Of a stretch of 64,000 bases of DNA, positions 57,904-64,000 are shown piece after piece. A program made the position numbers and the translations under genes. Under the pieces are notes generated by a model. The model had not been told where the DNA came from and searched no databases. It saw nothing but the letters and a program-made list of their open reading frames with translations. This DNA comes from Saccharothrix espanaensis DSM 44229 (GTDB taxonomy: Bacteria; Actinomycetota; Actinomycetes; Mycobacteriales; Pseudonocardiaceae). The DNA is taken from the NCBI RefSeq assembly GCF_000328705.1, contig NC_019673.1:7947501-8011500 (forward strand), read 5' to 3'. Numbering within the stretch: position 1 is the first letter of the stretch; each line of letters begins with the position of its first letter.

Positions 57904-59775
57904 CTAGGACAGGGCGAACGCGACCGCCGCCGTGGCGGTGAAGTCGATCGCCGGCTCCGAACTGGGCCACGAGGTCAGCTCGTCGACGAACCGCGACGCC
58001 GACGAGTCGAACTCCTTCGTGTACGGCTTGGCGCACGCGATCGCGCCCGGCGGCATCTCGCCGAGGTCGGCGAACAGCGCGGCGGCGTTCGGCCCGTTGA
58101 TCACCGCGCCGACCAGCACGCGCTTGCCGCCGTTGGGGTCGCCGGAGAGGTTCGCGGCCTGGTGGTGCGGGCACTGCGGGAACTTGCTGCCCACCCCGAC
58201 CACGAGCGTGGTGCCCCACGCGTTCGCGCCGAGCGTGAAGTTGCGCTGCCGCACGCCGAACGCGTCGAACGACTTGTCGCCGGTCAGGTCGCGGAACAGC
58301 CGCGCGGTCGCGGCGAACCCGAAGCTGCGGGTGGCCGCGTCGAACGCCGCGACGTCCGCCGCCGTGCGGAACGGGCTGCGCGCCGCGCTGTCCACACCGG
58401 TCTGGAGCTGGCGGCGCAGGTCGCCGACCACCTGCGCCTCGGTCACCTCCGCGCCCGGGATGCCCGCGCGCAGCAGCTTCACCAGGTCGTAGTGGCCCAG
58501 CGCGCTGGTGTTGTAGACGTTGAGCGTGTCGGCGTCACCACTGGCCAGGTAGACCTTCGCCCAGTGGGTGGCGGCCCTGGCCCAGCCGGTCGCGCGCGAG
58601 TCGCCCAGCGCCTTGCCGGCCAGCGCAAGCTGGGTGGCGCCGAACTCCAGGTCGTCGGCCCACGAGTCCTCGGGGTAGTAGGCGTGCGGGAACGCCGAGA
58701 CCAGCTCGCCGACGTCGGTCGTCTTGGCCAGCGCGAACAGCGACGCCGCCTGCTCCAGGTGGTCGCGGGCCAGCTTCGGGTCGCGGCGCGCCTCGACCTG
58801 GGCGGCCAGCGCGAACGACGCGCTCACCCGGCCGACCAGGTTCGGGCTGATCTGCTCGCCCGGCTTGTTGGCCCGGAACACCGGGCGGTTCTTGATGAAG
58901 TACTTCTCGTCGCCCGGCTTGACGCTGAGCCGGTCGTCGTCCTCGGGCAGCCGCCACACGTCGTGGTCGCCGACGAAGCCGTGCTCGGCGCTGCCGGTGC
59001 CGATGCCGACCTGCGCGTAGAGCACCTTCGCGTCGGCGTCCCAGACCTTGTCCAGCCAGCGCAGGCCGAACCTGGTCTCGGCGGCCAGCGCCGGGTTCTC
59101 CCGGTCGCGCTGCGCGATCAGCAGCGACGCGGTCGCGTAGGCGGAGGCGTGGGTGAACTTCACGAAGTCGCCGGCGTCGAACCAGCCGCCCTCGACGTCG
59201 GCGGTCGTCCCGGTCGACTTCAGCGGCGCGGCCAGTTCGTCGCCGCCCTCGCCGCGGAAGACGGGGGTCTCGTAGACGGTGGCCCTGCGGTCGGTCAGGT
59301 GGGCGGGCTTGCGGTCCAGCCGGCCCGGGACGACGTCCGCGCCGTCGCGCTGCGCCTGGAAGAACTCGACGGTGTTCGCCGCGACCGGGGCGAACAGGTC
59401 GTCGCCGACCTTGAACGCCGGGGACGTCGCGCCGCCCGCCTTGACCCGGTAGGTGCCCGCCCGGTCCAGCGCGGAGAAGTCGATCGGGTGCACCGCGCCG
59501 AACTTCGCGCTCCACCTGCCCAGCGACTTGCCGACCTGGCCGGTCAGCGCGGTCCGGCCGGCCGCGTCCAGCACGGTGAACCTGCCCGACACCGCCGAGG
59601 GCACCATCAGGTAGGCCTGCTTCGCCTCGGACCGGCCGTACCCGACCTGGTCGACCCGCACCTGCGGGGCCGAGGCCCGGACCGACACCCCGTCCGGGTC
59701 CGGCGCTGCGTGGGCGGGTGTCACCGCCACCGAACCGATCAAGGCGAACGCCAGCACCCCACGTGGGAACCGCAT
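57904..59775 (-). CDS. Secreted glycoside hydrolase family 9 (endoglucanase type)
   Basis: The 623-residue precursor has a signal peptide (about 1-24, PAHA end), an Ig-like CelD_N domain (VRVDQVGYGRSEAKQAYLMV, about 38-122) and a GH9 catalytic domain: VEGGWFDAGDFVKFTHASAY with the catalytic Asp pair, the His of FPQCPHHQAA, and the acid Glu in SSEPAIDFTA near the C-terminus. It cleaves beta-1,4-glucans such as cellulose. No CBM is present. A TTAGGGAAG-type element lies upstream. Confidence 0.92.
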   Translation of the reverse strand: MRFPRGVLAFALIGSVAVTPAHAAPDPDGVSVRASAPQVRVDQVGYGRSEAKQAYLMVPSAVSGRFTVLDAAGRTALTGQVGKSLGRWSAKFGAVHPIDFSALDRAGTYRVKAGGATSPAFKVGDDLFAPVAANTVEFFQAQRDGADVVPGRLDRKPAHLTDRRATVYETPVFRGEGGDELAAPLKSTGTTADVEGGWFDAGDFVKFTHASAYATASLLIAQRDRENPALAAETRFGLRWLDKVWDADAKVLYAQVGIGTGSAEHGFVGDHDVWRLPEDDDRLSVKPGDEKYFIKNRPVFRANKPGEQISPNLVGRVSASFALAAQVEARRDPKLARDHLEQAASLFALAKTTDVGELVSAFPHAYYPEDSWADDLEFGATQLALAGKALGDSRATGWARAATHWAKVYLASGDADTLNVYNTSALGHYDLVKLLRAGIPGAEVTEAQVVGDLRRQLQTGVDSAARSPFRTAADVAAFDAATRSFGFAATARLFRDLTGDKSFDAFGVRQRNFTLGANAWGTTLVVGVGSKFPQCPHHQAANLSGDPNGGKRVLVGAVINGPNAAALFADLGEMPPGAIACAKPYTKEFDSSASRFVDELTSWPSSEPAIDFTATAAVAFALS

Positions 59776-59806
59776 GGAACCTCCGCTCCGGCCGGCGGCG
59801 GTGGCC

Positions 59807-59828
59807 TTAAGTAAAGAAACTTCCCTAA
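59807..59828 (-). promoter_or_regulatory. Possible operator upstream of GH9
   Basis: The minus strand TTAGGGAAGTTTCTTTA resembles an imperfect TTAGGAAAGTTTCCTAA palindrome, a type I recall upstream of actinomycete secreted hydrolase genes. It is 32 bp before the ATG in unusually AT-rich DNA. Only about half of each arm pairs. Confidence 0.3.
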
Positions 59829-59860
59829 TTACCGGGAAGACTAGCCGCCGGCCCGACCGG

Positions 59861-60871
59861 TTACCAGTCCTCGGGCGGCTCCAGGAACGCCTTGCCGGTG
59901 TCCCGGGTCAGCGCCAGCGCCCGGCGCACCCACGCCGCGCTCGCGCCGGCCATCCCGCACGCCGGGGTCGGCAGGGCGTGCGCGGCCAGGATCGAGCGCG
60001 GGAAGCCCAACCGGTCGACCAGGTCCAGCGCCGGCTTCGCCAGCTCGCGCAGGGTCGGCGGGCGACCCGGGTCCAGGCTCGGGGTGAGCCCGAGGAACAG
60101 CGCCGTGCGCTCCTCCCACGCCTCGCCCACCTCGTCCCACCGCCCGGCGTCCAGAACGGACACGTCGAACGCGATCGCCTTCGCCCCCGCCTCGCGCAGC
60201 AACGTGATCGGCGGCTCCGCCGCGCAGCAGTGCACGACGACGTCGACGCCGACCCCCTCGATCACCGACGCCAGCAGGGCGCGCGCGTCGGGCTCCGGCA
60301 CCGCGGCGACCGTGCCGAGCTTCGAGGGCGTGGGCAGCAGCCCGCGCAGGACGGCCGGCAGCGTCGGCTCGTCGAGCTGCACGACCACCCGCGCGCCGGT
60401 CCGCTTGGCCACCTCGGCCGCGTGCCGGGCCAGCCCCTCGGTCAGCGACGCCGCGAACTCGCGCAGCGCGCCCTTGTCGGTCAGCACCCGGTGGCCGCGC
60501 GCCAACTCGACGTTGGCGGTCAGCGTCCACGGTCCGGCGGCCTGGACCTTCACGGTCTTCGGGGCCCGCCCCTCGGCCGCCTCCTCGAACGCGTCGAGGT
60601 CGCGGCGCAGGAAGTCCACCCCGCGCCGGTGGTCCTTGCCGACGTGCGCGGCGGTCCGGTAGCCGGCCGGCACGAGCTCCACCGGCAGGTCGACCAGCAG
60701 CGCGGCGGTGCGCCCGATGATGTCCGCGCCGACCCCGCGCGCGGGAAGTTCGGGCAGGTGGGGGAGGTCGGGCAGCTCGCCCAGGACGATCCGCGCGGCC
60801 TCCAGGGGGTCGGTGCCGGGCAGGGAACCGATGCCGGTAGCGGCGCCGGCGGGCCAAGGTGCGTCATCCAC
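59861..60871 (-). CDS. MetE-like cobalamin-independent methionine synthase family protein
   Basis: The 336-residue protein has the UroD/MetE barrel: GIGSLPGTDPLEAARIVLGE, VKVQAAGPWTLTANVEL, GARVVVQLDEPTLPAVL, VVVHCCAAEPPITLLREAG and PTPACGMAGASAAWVRRAL, where Cys and His residues may bind zinc. It is half the size of MetE and similar to actinobacterial proteins such as Rv3015c; true substrate unknown. GTG 60871 (VDDAPWPAG) is preferred over the open frame to 60931, which would enter the chitinase promoter. Confidence 0.82.
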   Translation of the reverse strand: MDDAPWPAGAATGIGSLPGTDPLEAARIVLGELPDLPHLPELPARGVGADIIGRTAALLVDLPVELVPAGYRTAAHVGKDHRRGVDFLRRDLDAFEEAAEGRAPKTVKVQAAGPWTLTANVELARGHRVLTDKGALREFAASLTEGLARHAAEVAKRTGARVVVQLDEPTLPAVLRGLLPTPSKLGTVAAVPEPDARALLASVIEGVGVDVVVHCCAAEPPITLLREAGAKAIAFDVSVLDAGRWDEVGEAWEERTALFLGLTPSLDPGRPPTLRELAKPALDLVDRLGFPRSILAAHALPTPACGMAGASAAWVRRALALTRDTGKAFLEPPEDW

Positions 60872-60917
60872 GGGGCACAGTCTCCCACCCCCGTTTCCGG
60901 CCCGGTCAAAACTGAAA

Positions 60918-60929
60918 AGGTCTAGACCC
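60918..60929 (+). promoter_or_regulatory. DasR-type site 1 (AGGTCTAGACCC)
   Basis: It contains the perfect palindrome GGTCTAGACC, the core of the DasR-responsive element (consensus around TGGTCTAGACCA). It ends 1 bp before the -35 of the chitinase promoter. Confidence 0.75.
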
Positions 60930-60930
60930 A

Positions 60931-60959
60931 TTGACGAGGTGGTCTAGGCCACCTACCGT
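60931..60959 (+). promoter_or_regulatory. Chitinase promoter
   Basis: TTGACG (60931-60936) and TACCGT (60954-60959) are separated by 17 bp, predicting a start near 60966 and a ~113-nt 5' UTR. The -35 lies between the two DasR-type sites and the second site fills the spacer. Confidence 0.75.
60937..60954 (+). promoter_or_regulatory. DasR-type site 2 (AGGTGGTCTAGGCCACCT)
   Basis: An 18-bp inverted repeat with one mismatched pair, centred on TGGTCTAGGCCA, 22 bp from site 1. Paired 12-bp repeats of this kind are known in Streptomyces chitinase promoters, where DasR (GlcN-6-P responsive) binds. Confidence 0.8.
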
Positions 60960-61078
60960 CACCTTGTCGGTGCTGACAGTTGCGACGGCACCGCACACGA
61001 CGTGGTGTGGGGGCGTGCCGCGCCCCGCGCTCCCGCACCACTTCCAAACCCCGTCCCCCTGCCACGGGAGCAAGTGCG

Positions 61079-62491
61079 ATGTCGAACAAGCGCAAGAGCC
61101 TGGCCGCCCTCGCGGCCGGAGTCGCCGCGGCGGTGACCACGGGCCTCGTCCTGGTCGCGCCGGCGGGCGCGGCCGCCTCACCCACCGCCGTGTTCAGCCA
61201 GGACTCGTCCTGGGGATCCGGCTACCAGGGCAAGTACACGATCACCGCGGGCAGCTCGGCGCTGTCCGGCTGGAAGCTGGAGTTCGACCTGCCGGCCGGC
61301 ACCAAGCCGGGCTCCTACTGGGACGCCACGCTGGCCAGCTCCGGCAACCACCACACGTTCACCAACCGCGAGTACAACGGCACGCTCGCGGCGGGCGCGA
61401 AAGCCTCGTTCGGGTTCCTGGCGAGCGGCACCGGCCTGCCGGCCAACTGCAAGCTCAACGGCCAGCCGTGCGGCGGCGGGCCCACCACCACCTCGCCGAA
61501 CCCGACCACCACCACGACGTGGTCGACCTCGTCGTCCACCAGCACCACGACGACCACGTCCACCACGTCGAGCAGCACGACCACCACGACGTCGACGTCG
61601 ACCACGACCCCGCCGCCCGGCAGCATCAAGTCCGCGCCGTACGTGGACATCACGATGCCGACGCCGTCGCTGGAGTCGATGGCCCGCGCGACCGGCCAGA
61701 AGGTGTACACGCTGGCGTTCGCGCTCGCCGACAGCTCGGGCTGCAACCCGTCGTGGGGCGGCACCATCCCGCTCAACGACAGCCGGATCATCAACGACGT
61801 CAAGGCGTTGAAGGCGCTCGGCGGCGACGTGATCGTGGCGACCGGCGGCGCGGCCGGCCCGTACCTGGAGTACTCCTGCTCCACGGCCGACGCCCTGCTC
61901 GCCGCGTACAAGAAGGTGCTCGACGCGGTCGGCAGCAACCACCTGGACGTCGACGTCGAGGCGTCCATCCCGCACGACATGGTCAACACGGCGCTGAAGA
62001 AGCTCCAGACCGAGCGCGGGACGTCGATCAGCTACACGATGCGCATCCAGGGCGACGACTACGGCATGGACCCGTACTCGGTGTCGATCCTGCAGAACGC
62101 GGCGGCCAAGGGCCTCACCGTCCTGGTCAACCCGATGACCATGGAGTTCGGCACGTCGCGGCCGGACTGGGGCGACGCGGTGATCGCGGCGGCGGAGTCG
62201 ACGCTCAAGCAGATGAAGACCATCTGGCCCGCGAAGTCCGACGCGGAGCTCAAGCGCCTGCTCGGCGTGACCCCGATGATCGGCCGCAACTTCAACGGCA
62301 AGATCTTCACCCAGGCGCACGCGAACAAGCTGGTGGCGTGGGCGAACACGAACAAGATCGGCCTGCTCGGCTTCTGGTCGGTCGGCCGCGACAACGGCAC
62401 CTGCCCCGGTGGCGGCATCTCACCGACGTGCAGCAGCATCTCGCAGTCGCTCTACGAATTCACGAACATCTTCAAGGGCTTCACCCAGTAG
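61079..62491 (+). CDS. Secreted GH18 chitinase with N-terminal CBM2
   Basis: The 470-residue precursor has a signal peptide (about 1-33), a CBM2-type module (WGSGYQGKYTITAG to CKLNGQPC, about 34-135), a Thr/Ser linker (~136-182) and a GH18 domain opening APYVDITMPTPSLES. The catalytic DxDxE is LDVDVEASI; GGDVIVATGGAAGPYLEYSC and VLVNPMTMEFG are typical. It hydrolyses chitin outside the cell. ATG 61079 has GGGAG 9 bp upstream. Regulation by DasR is predicted from the promoter. Confidence 0.92.
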   Translation: MSNKRKSLAALAAGVAAAVTTGLVLVAPAGAAASPTAVFSQDSSWGSGYQGKYTITAGSSALSGWKLEFDLPAGTKPGSYWDATLASSGNHHTFTNREYNGTLAAGAKASFGFLASGTGLPANCKLNGQPCGGGPTTTSPNPTTTTTWSTSSSTSTTTTTSTTSSSTTTTTSTSTTTPPPGSIKSAPYVDITMPTPSLESMARATGQKVYTLAFALADSSGCNPSWGGTIPLNDSRIINDVKALKALGGDVIVATGGAAGPYLEYSCSTADALLAAYKKVLDAVGSNHLDVDVEASIPHDMVNTALKKLQTERGTSISYTMRIQGDDYGMDPYSVSILQNAAAKGLTVLVNPMTMEFGTSRPDWGDAVIAAAESTLKQMKTIWPAKSDAELKRLLGVTPMIGRNFNGKIFTQAHANKLVAWANTNKIGLLGFWSVGRDNGTCPGGGISPTCSSISQSLYEFTNIFKGFTQ

Positions 62492-62519
62492 ATCCCTGCA
62501 CGCAGTAAATCCCTGCACG
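62486..62519 (+). repeat. 17-bp tandem duplication spanning the chitinase stop codon
   Basis: CAGTAGATCCCTGCACG (62486-62502) is followed directly by CAGTAAATCCCTGCACG (62503-62519), 16 of 17 identical. The first contains the last Gln codon and the stop TAG (62489-62491). Confidence 0.85.
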
Positions 62520-62561
62520 GTGGCGGGGGCCGGCGGACGTCCGACGCCGGCCCCCGCCACC
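62519..62561 (+). terminator. Terminator of the chitinase gene
   Basis: GGTGGCGGGGGCCGGCG pairs with CGCCGGCCCCCGCCACC, a perfect 17-bp stem with a 9-nt loop, followed by TCCCCTTTT. Confidence 0.85.
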
Positions 62562-62665
62562 TCCCCTTTTCCGGAGCTGTGCCACCCGCAGACCGAACCC
62601 CTGCCCGACGACCGGACGCGGTGCCGGTTGCCCGCGGCTGGACCGCCCCCGAGTGGCGGGGAGCG

Positions 62666-63136
62666 TCAGAACAGTGGGGTGAAGTGGACCTTGAACGCCG
62701 GGTCGGGTTCCTTGCGGGTCGACTTGGCCAGCCAGTGCTCGCCGGGGCGGACGATCGTGGCCGCGTAGCAGTTGCGTTCACCACCGGTGTCCAAGACCCC
62801 CACGCATTCCGTCGGTGGGTTCTCCCGGCCGACCAGCAGCTGCACGTTCGCCGTGAGACCAGCGTCGACGTACACCGCGACGAAGCCGAGCACGTCCGCC
62901 CGGTAGACGGTGTTCAGGCTCCCGTCCGTGCGCGGCCGGTCGAGGCCCAGCGGCTGGGCACGGCGTTCCAGGGCCGTCACGGCGCTCTGGGCTGCCGTGG
63001 TCAGCGCCGCCACCCGCGCCACGTCCGACAGCAGCGGCCGGACCGCCTCGACTTGCGCCGACAGTGCGGCGACCTGGCGTTCGAGGCCGGCCACCCGGTC
63101 TTCCAGCTCTTCCTCGCGCCGCTTCGCCCCGAACAC
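62666..63136 (-). CDS. Hypothetical coiled-coil protein
   Basis: The 156-residue protein starts MFGAKRREEELEDRVAGLER; residues 6-60 predict as a coiled coil, and the C-terminal half is beta-rich (GFVAVYVDAGLTANVQLLVG, ECVGVLDTGGERNCYA). No family is recognised. It is divergent from the PaaI gene by 31 bp. GTG 63136 is the first start. Confidence 0.7.
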   Translation of the reverse strand: MFGAKRREEELEDRVAGLERQVAALSAQVEAVRPLLSDVARVAALTTAAQSAVTALERRAQPLGLDRPRTDGSLNTVYRADVLGFVAVYVDAGLTANVQLLVGRENPPTECVGVLDTGGERNCYAATIVRPGEHWLAKSTRKEPDPAFKVHFTPLF

Positions 63137-63167
63137 CCGACCTCCTGTGCGGCCTTACAGTGCAACC

Positions 63168-63560
63168 ATGGACGGACCCGCGCAGATGCTCGCCAACGAC
63201 CCCGCGTCGACCGCGCTCGGGATCAGACCGCTCGCGCTCTCCGACGGTTCCGCGACGCTCGCGATGACGGTAACCGAGCGGATGATCAACGGGCACGGGA
63301 TCGCGCACGGCGGGTATGTGTTCCTGCTCGCCGACACGGCGTTCGCCTGCGCCTGCAACCGCCCCGGGTCGGTGACGGTCGCGGCGCAGGCGGAGATCGA
63401 CTTCCTGGTGCCGTGCGGGGTGGGTGACGAGCTGGTCGCCACCGCCGTGGAGCGGGCCCGGTTCGGGCGCAGCGGGATCTACGACATCACCGTGCGCCGG
63501 GGCGACGAGGTGGTGGCGGAGTTCCGCGGCCGGAGCCGGACCCTGCGCTCCCGGGACTAG
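63168..63560 (+). CDS. PaaI-type hotdog-fold thioesterase
   Basis: The 130-residue protein matches PaaI: LGIRPLALSDGSATLAMTV, MINGHGIAHGGYVFLLADTAFA (catalytic loop with HGG) and GRSGIYDITVRRGDEVVAEFRGRSRTL. It hydrolyses phenylacetate-pathway or related acyl-CoA thioesters. ATG 63168 is chosen from the family start. It overlaps the next convergent gene by 4 bp. Confidence 0.9.
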   Translation: MDGPAQMLANDPASTALGIRPLALSDGSATLAMTVTERMINGHGIAHGGYVFLLADTAFACACNRPGSVTVAAQAEIDFLVPCGVGDELVATAVERARFGRSGIYDITVRRGDEVVAEFRGRSRTLRSRD

Positions 63561-63934
63561 GCGGAGCGGCGCAGGCCGATCACCTGCAGGACGATGAACC
63601 CGAGCACGGCCACCGCCTGCGCCACGATCACCACCGCGCCCAGGGTGGTGACCGGGAACCAGCCCGCGAAAGCGGTCAGGAAACTGTCCAGCACCCACAC
63701 GAAATTGCCCACCACGACCACGCCGACCAGCGGGCGGATCGGCTTCACGCCGAGCCCGAAAACGCCCACGCCGTACACCACCAGGAATACGCCGAGGCCG
63801 ATCACCAACGCCCGGGGCAGGCCGAGCGGAACGTCCACCAGGAGGGCCAGCACGCCCATCCCGCCGGAGGCGACACCGTCGAGCTTGAGGGCGAAGCGGA
63901 GGAAACCGTCGTTGCGGACCTGAGTTGTCGTCAT
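63557..63934 (-). CDS. Four-helix membrane protein of unknown function
   Basis: The 125-residue protein has four hydrophobic segments: GGMGVLALLVDVPLG, ALVIGLGVFLVVYGVGVFGL, LVGVVVVGNFVWVLDSFLTA and LGAVVIVAQAVAVLGFIVLQ. No family is certain; it resembles small integral membrane proteins beside regulators. ATG 63934 (MTTTQVRNDGFLRF) is preferred over the frame opening at 63991. Confidence 0.7.
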   Translation of the reverse strand: MTTTQVRNDGFLRFALKLDGVASGGMGVLALLVDVPLGLPRALVIGLGVFLVVYGVGVFGLGVKPIRPLVGVVVVGNFVWVLDSFLTAFAGWFPVTTLGAVVIVAQAVAVLGFIVLQVIGLRRSA

Positions 63935-63958
63935 GGCTCTGAAGCTAGGGTCGCGGGC

Positions 63959-63995
63959 ACTGCCGGCTCGACGTCGAACACTGCCAACCACTGCC
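63959..63995. promoter_or_regulatory. Three ACTGCC repeats at window end
   Basis: ACTGCC occurs at 63959, 63980 and 63990 (spacings 21 and 10 bp, i.e. two turns and one turn of helix), 25-60 bp upstream of the membrane protein ATG. Phased direct repeats suggest a regulator site, perhaps of a gene beyond the window. Confidence 0.4.
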
Positions 63996-64000
63996 AGTTC

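Noticed and set aside
61178..62320. 380-codon frame antisense to the chitinase
   Set aside because: Arg/Val/His-rich shadow of the GH18 gene; the plus strand has signal peptide, CBM2 and catalytic motif.

Overview
The window is chromosomal DNA from a high-GC actinobacterium. The set of families and the gene order point to Pseudonocardiaceae, probably the Saccharothrix/Lentzea/Actinosynnema side; this placement is inference. Starts are often GTG, genes often overlap by ATGA or GTGA, and intergenic GC is very high. I see no insertion sequence, prophage or CRISPR array.

Layout. Bases 1-13,800 hold ppk (cut by the window edge), mutT1, hupB, leuD, leuC, an IclR regulator (ndgR/ltbR type), tRNA-Glu, tRNA-Gln, a HAD hydrolase, gltX, an FAD oxidoreductase, an FAH-family enzyme, a secreted trypsin-like protein that has lost its catalytic residues, and cimA. 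Bases 14,000-17,700 carry a nested palindrome and an iron/siderophore ABC importer. Bases 17,700-34,350 hold leuB, a subtilisin-like secreted protease, serA, a Tet(X)-like monooxygenase with a divergent TetR gene, ilvC-ilvN-ilvB, a PH-domain membrane protein, a VKOR-family protein and ilvD. Bases 34,900-42,640 are more accessory: DoxX, a 2-hydroxyacid dehydrogenase, an alpha/beta hydrolase, a GSDH-like lipoprotein, and a two-gene cassette of a repeat-bearing small protein and a TPR-CHAT protease. Bases 43,200-47,550 hold gatB, a small membrane protein, gatA, gatC and an ACT-domain protein. Bases 47,570-64,000 hold BKACE, GNATs, AraC with a DUF4345-like protein, LysR with YeiH, succinate dehydrogenase CAB with LysR, GH9, a MetE-like protein, a GH18 chitinase, a PaaI thioesterase and small hypotheticals. 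From memory, much of the housekeeping order (ppk-mutT1-hupB-leuDC-IclR-gltX-FAH-leuB-serA-ilvCNB-PH protein-gatB/A/C-ACT) matches the Mycobacterium tuberculosis Rv2984-Rv3015 region.

How genes work together. Branched-chain amino-acid synthesis dominates: leuCD, leuB, cimA, ilvBNC and ilvD are all here. Three layers of control can be read from sequence: a shared inverted repeat (TCCC-N7-GGGA core) at leuC/ndgR and twice at leuB; an attenuator with a Leu/Val-rich leader peptide before ilvB; and a second attenuator before cimA whose leader peptide has three consecutive Ile codons. The GH18 chitinase promoter carries two DasR-type sites around a good -35/-10 pair.

Most unusual: (1) short tandem or direct duplications that span, or lie within a few bases of, stop codons at the 3' ends of many genes; (2) the repeat-peptide/CHAT-protease cassette at 39,645-42,636; (3) the cimA isoleucine attenuator; (4) the catalytically dead S1-type secreted protein; (5) a 132-bp nested palindrome at 13,999-14,130.
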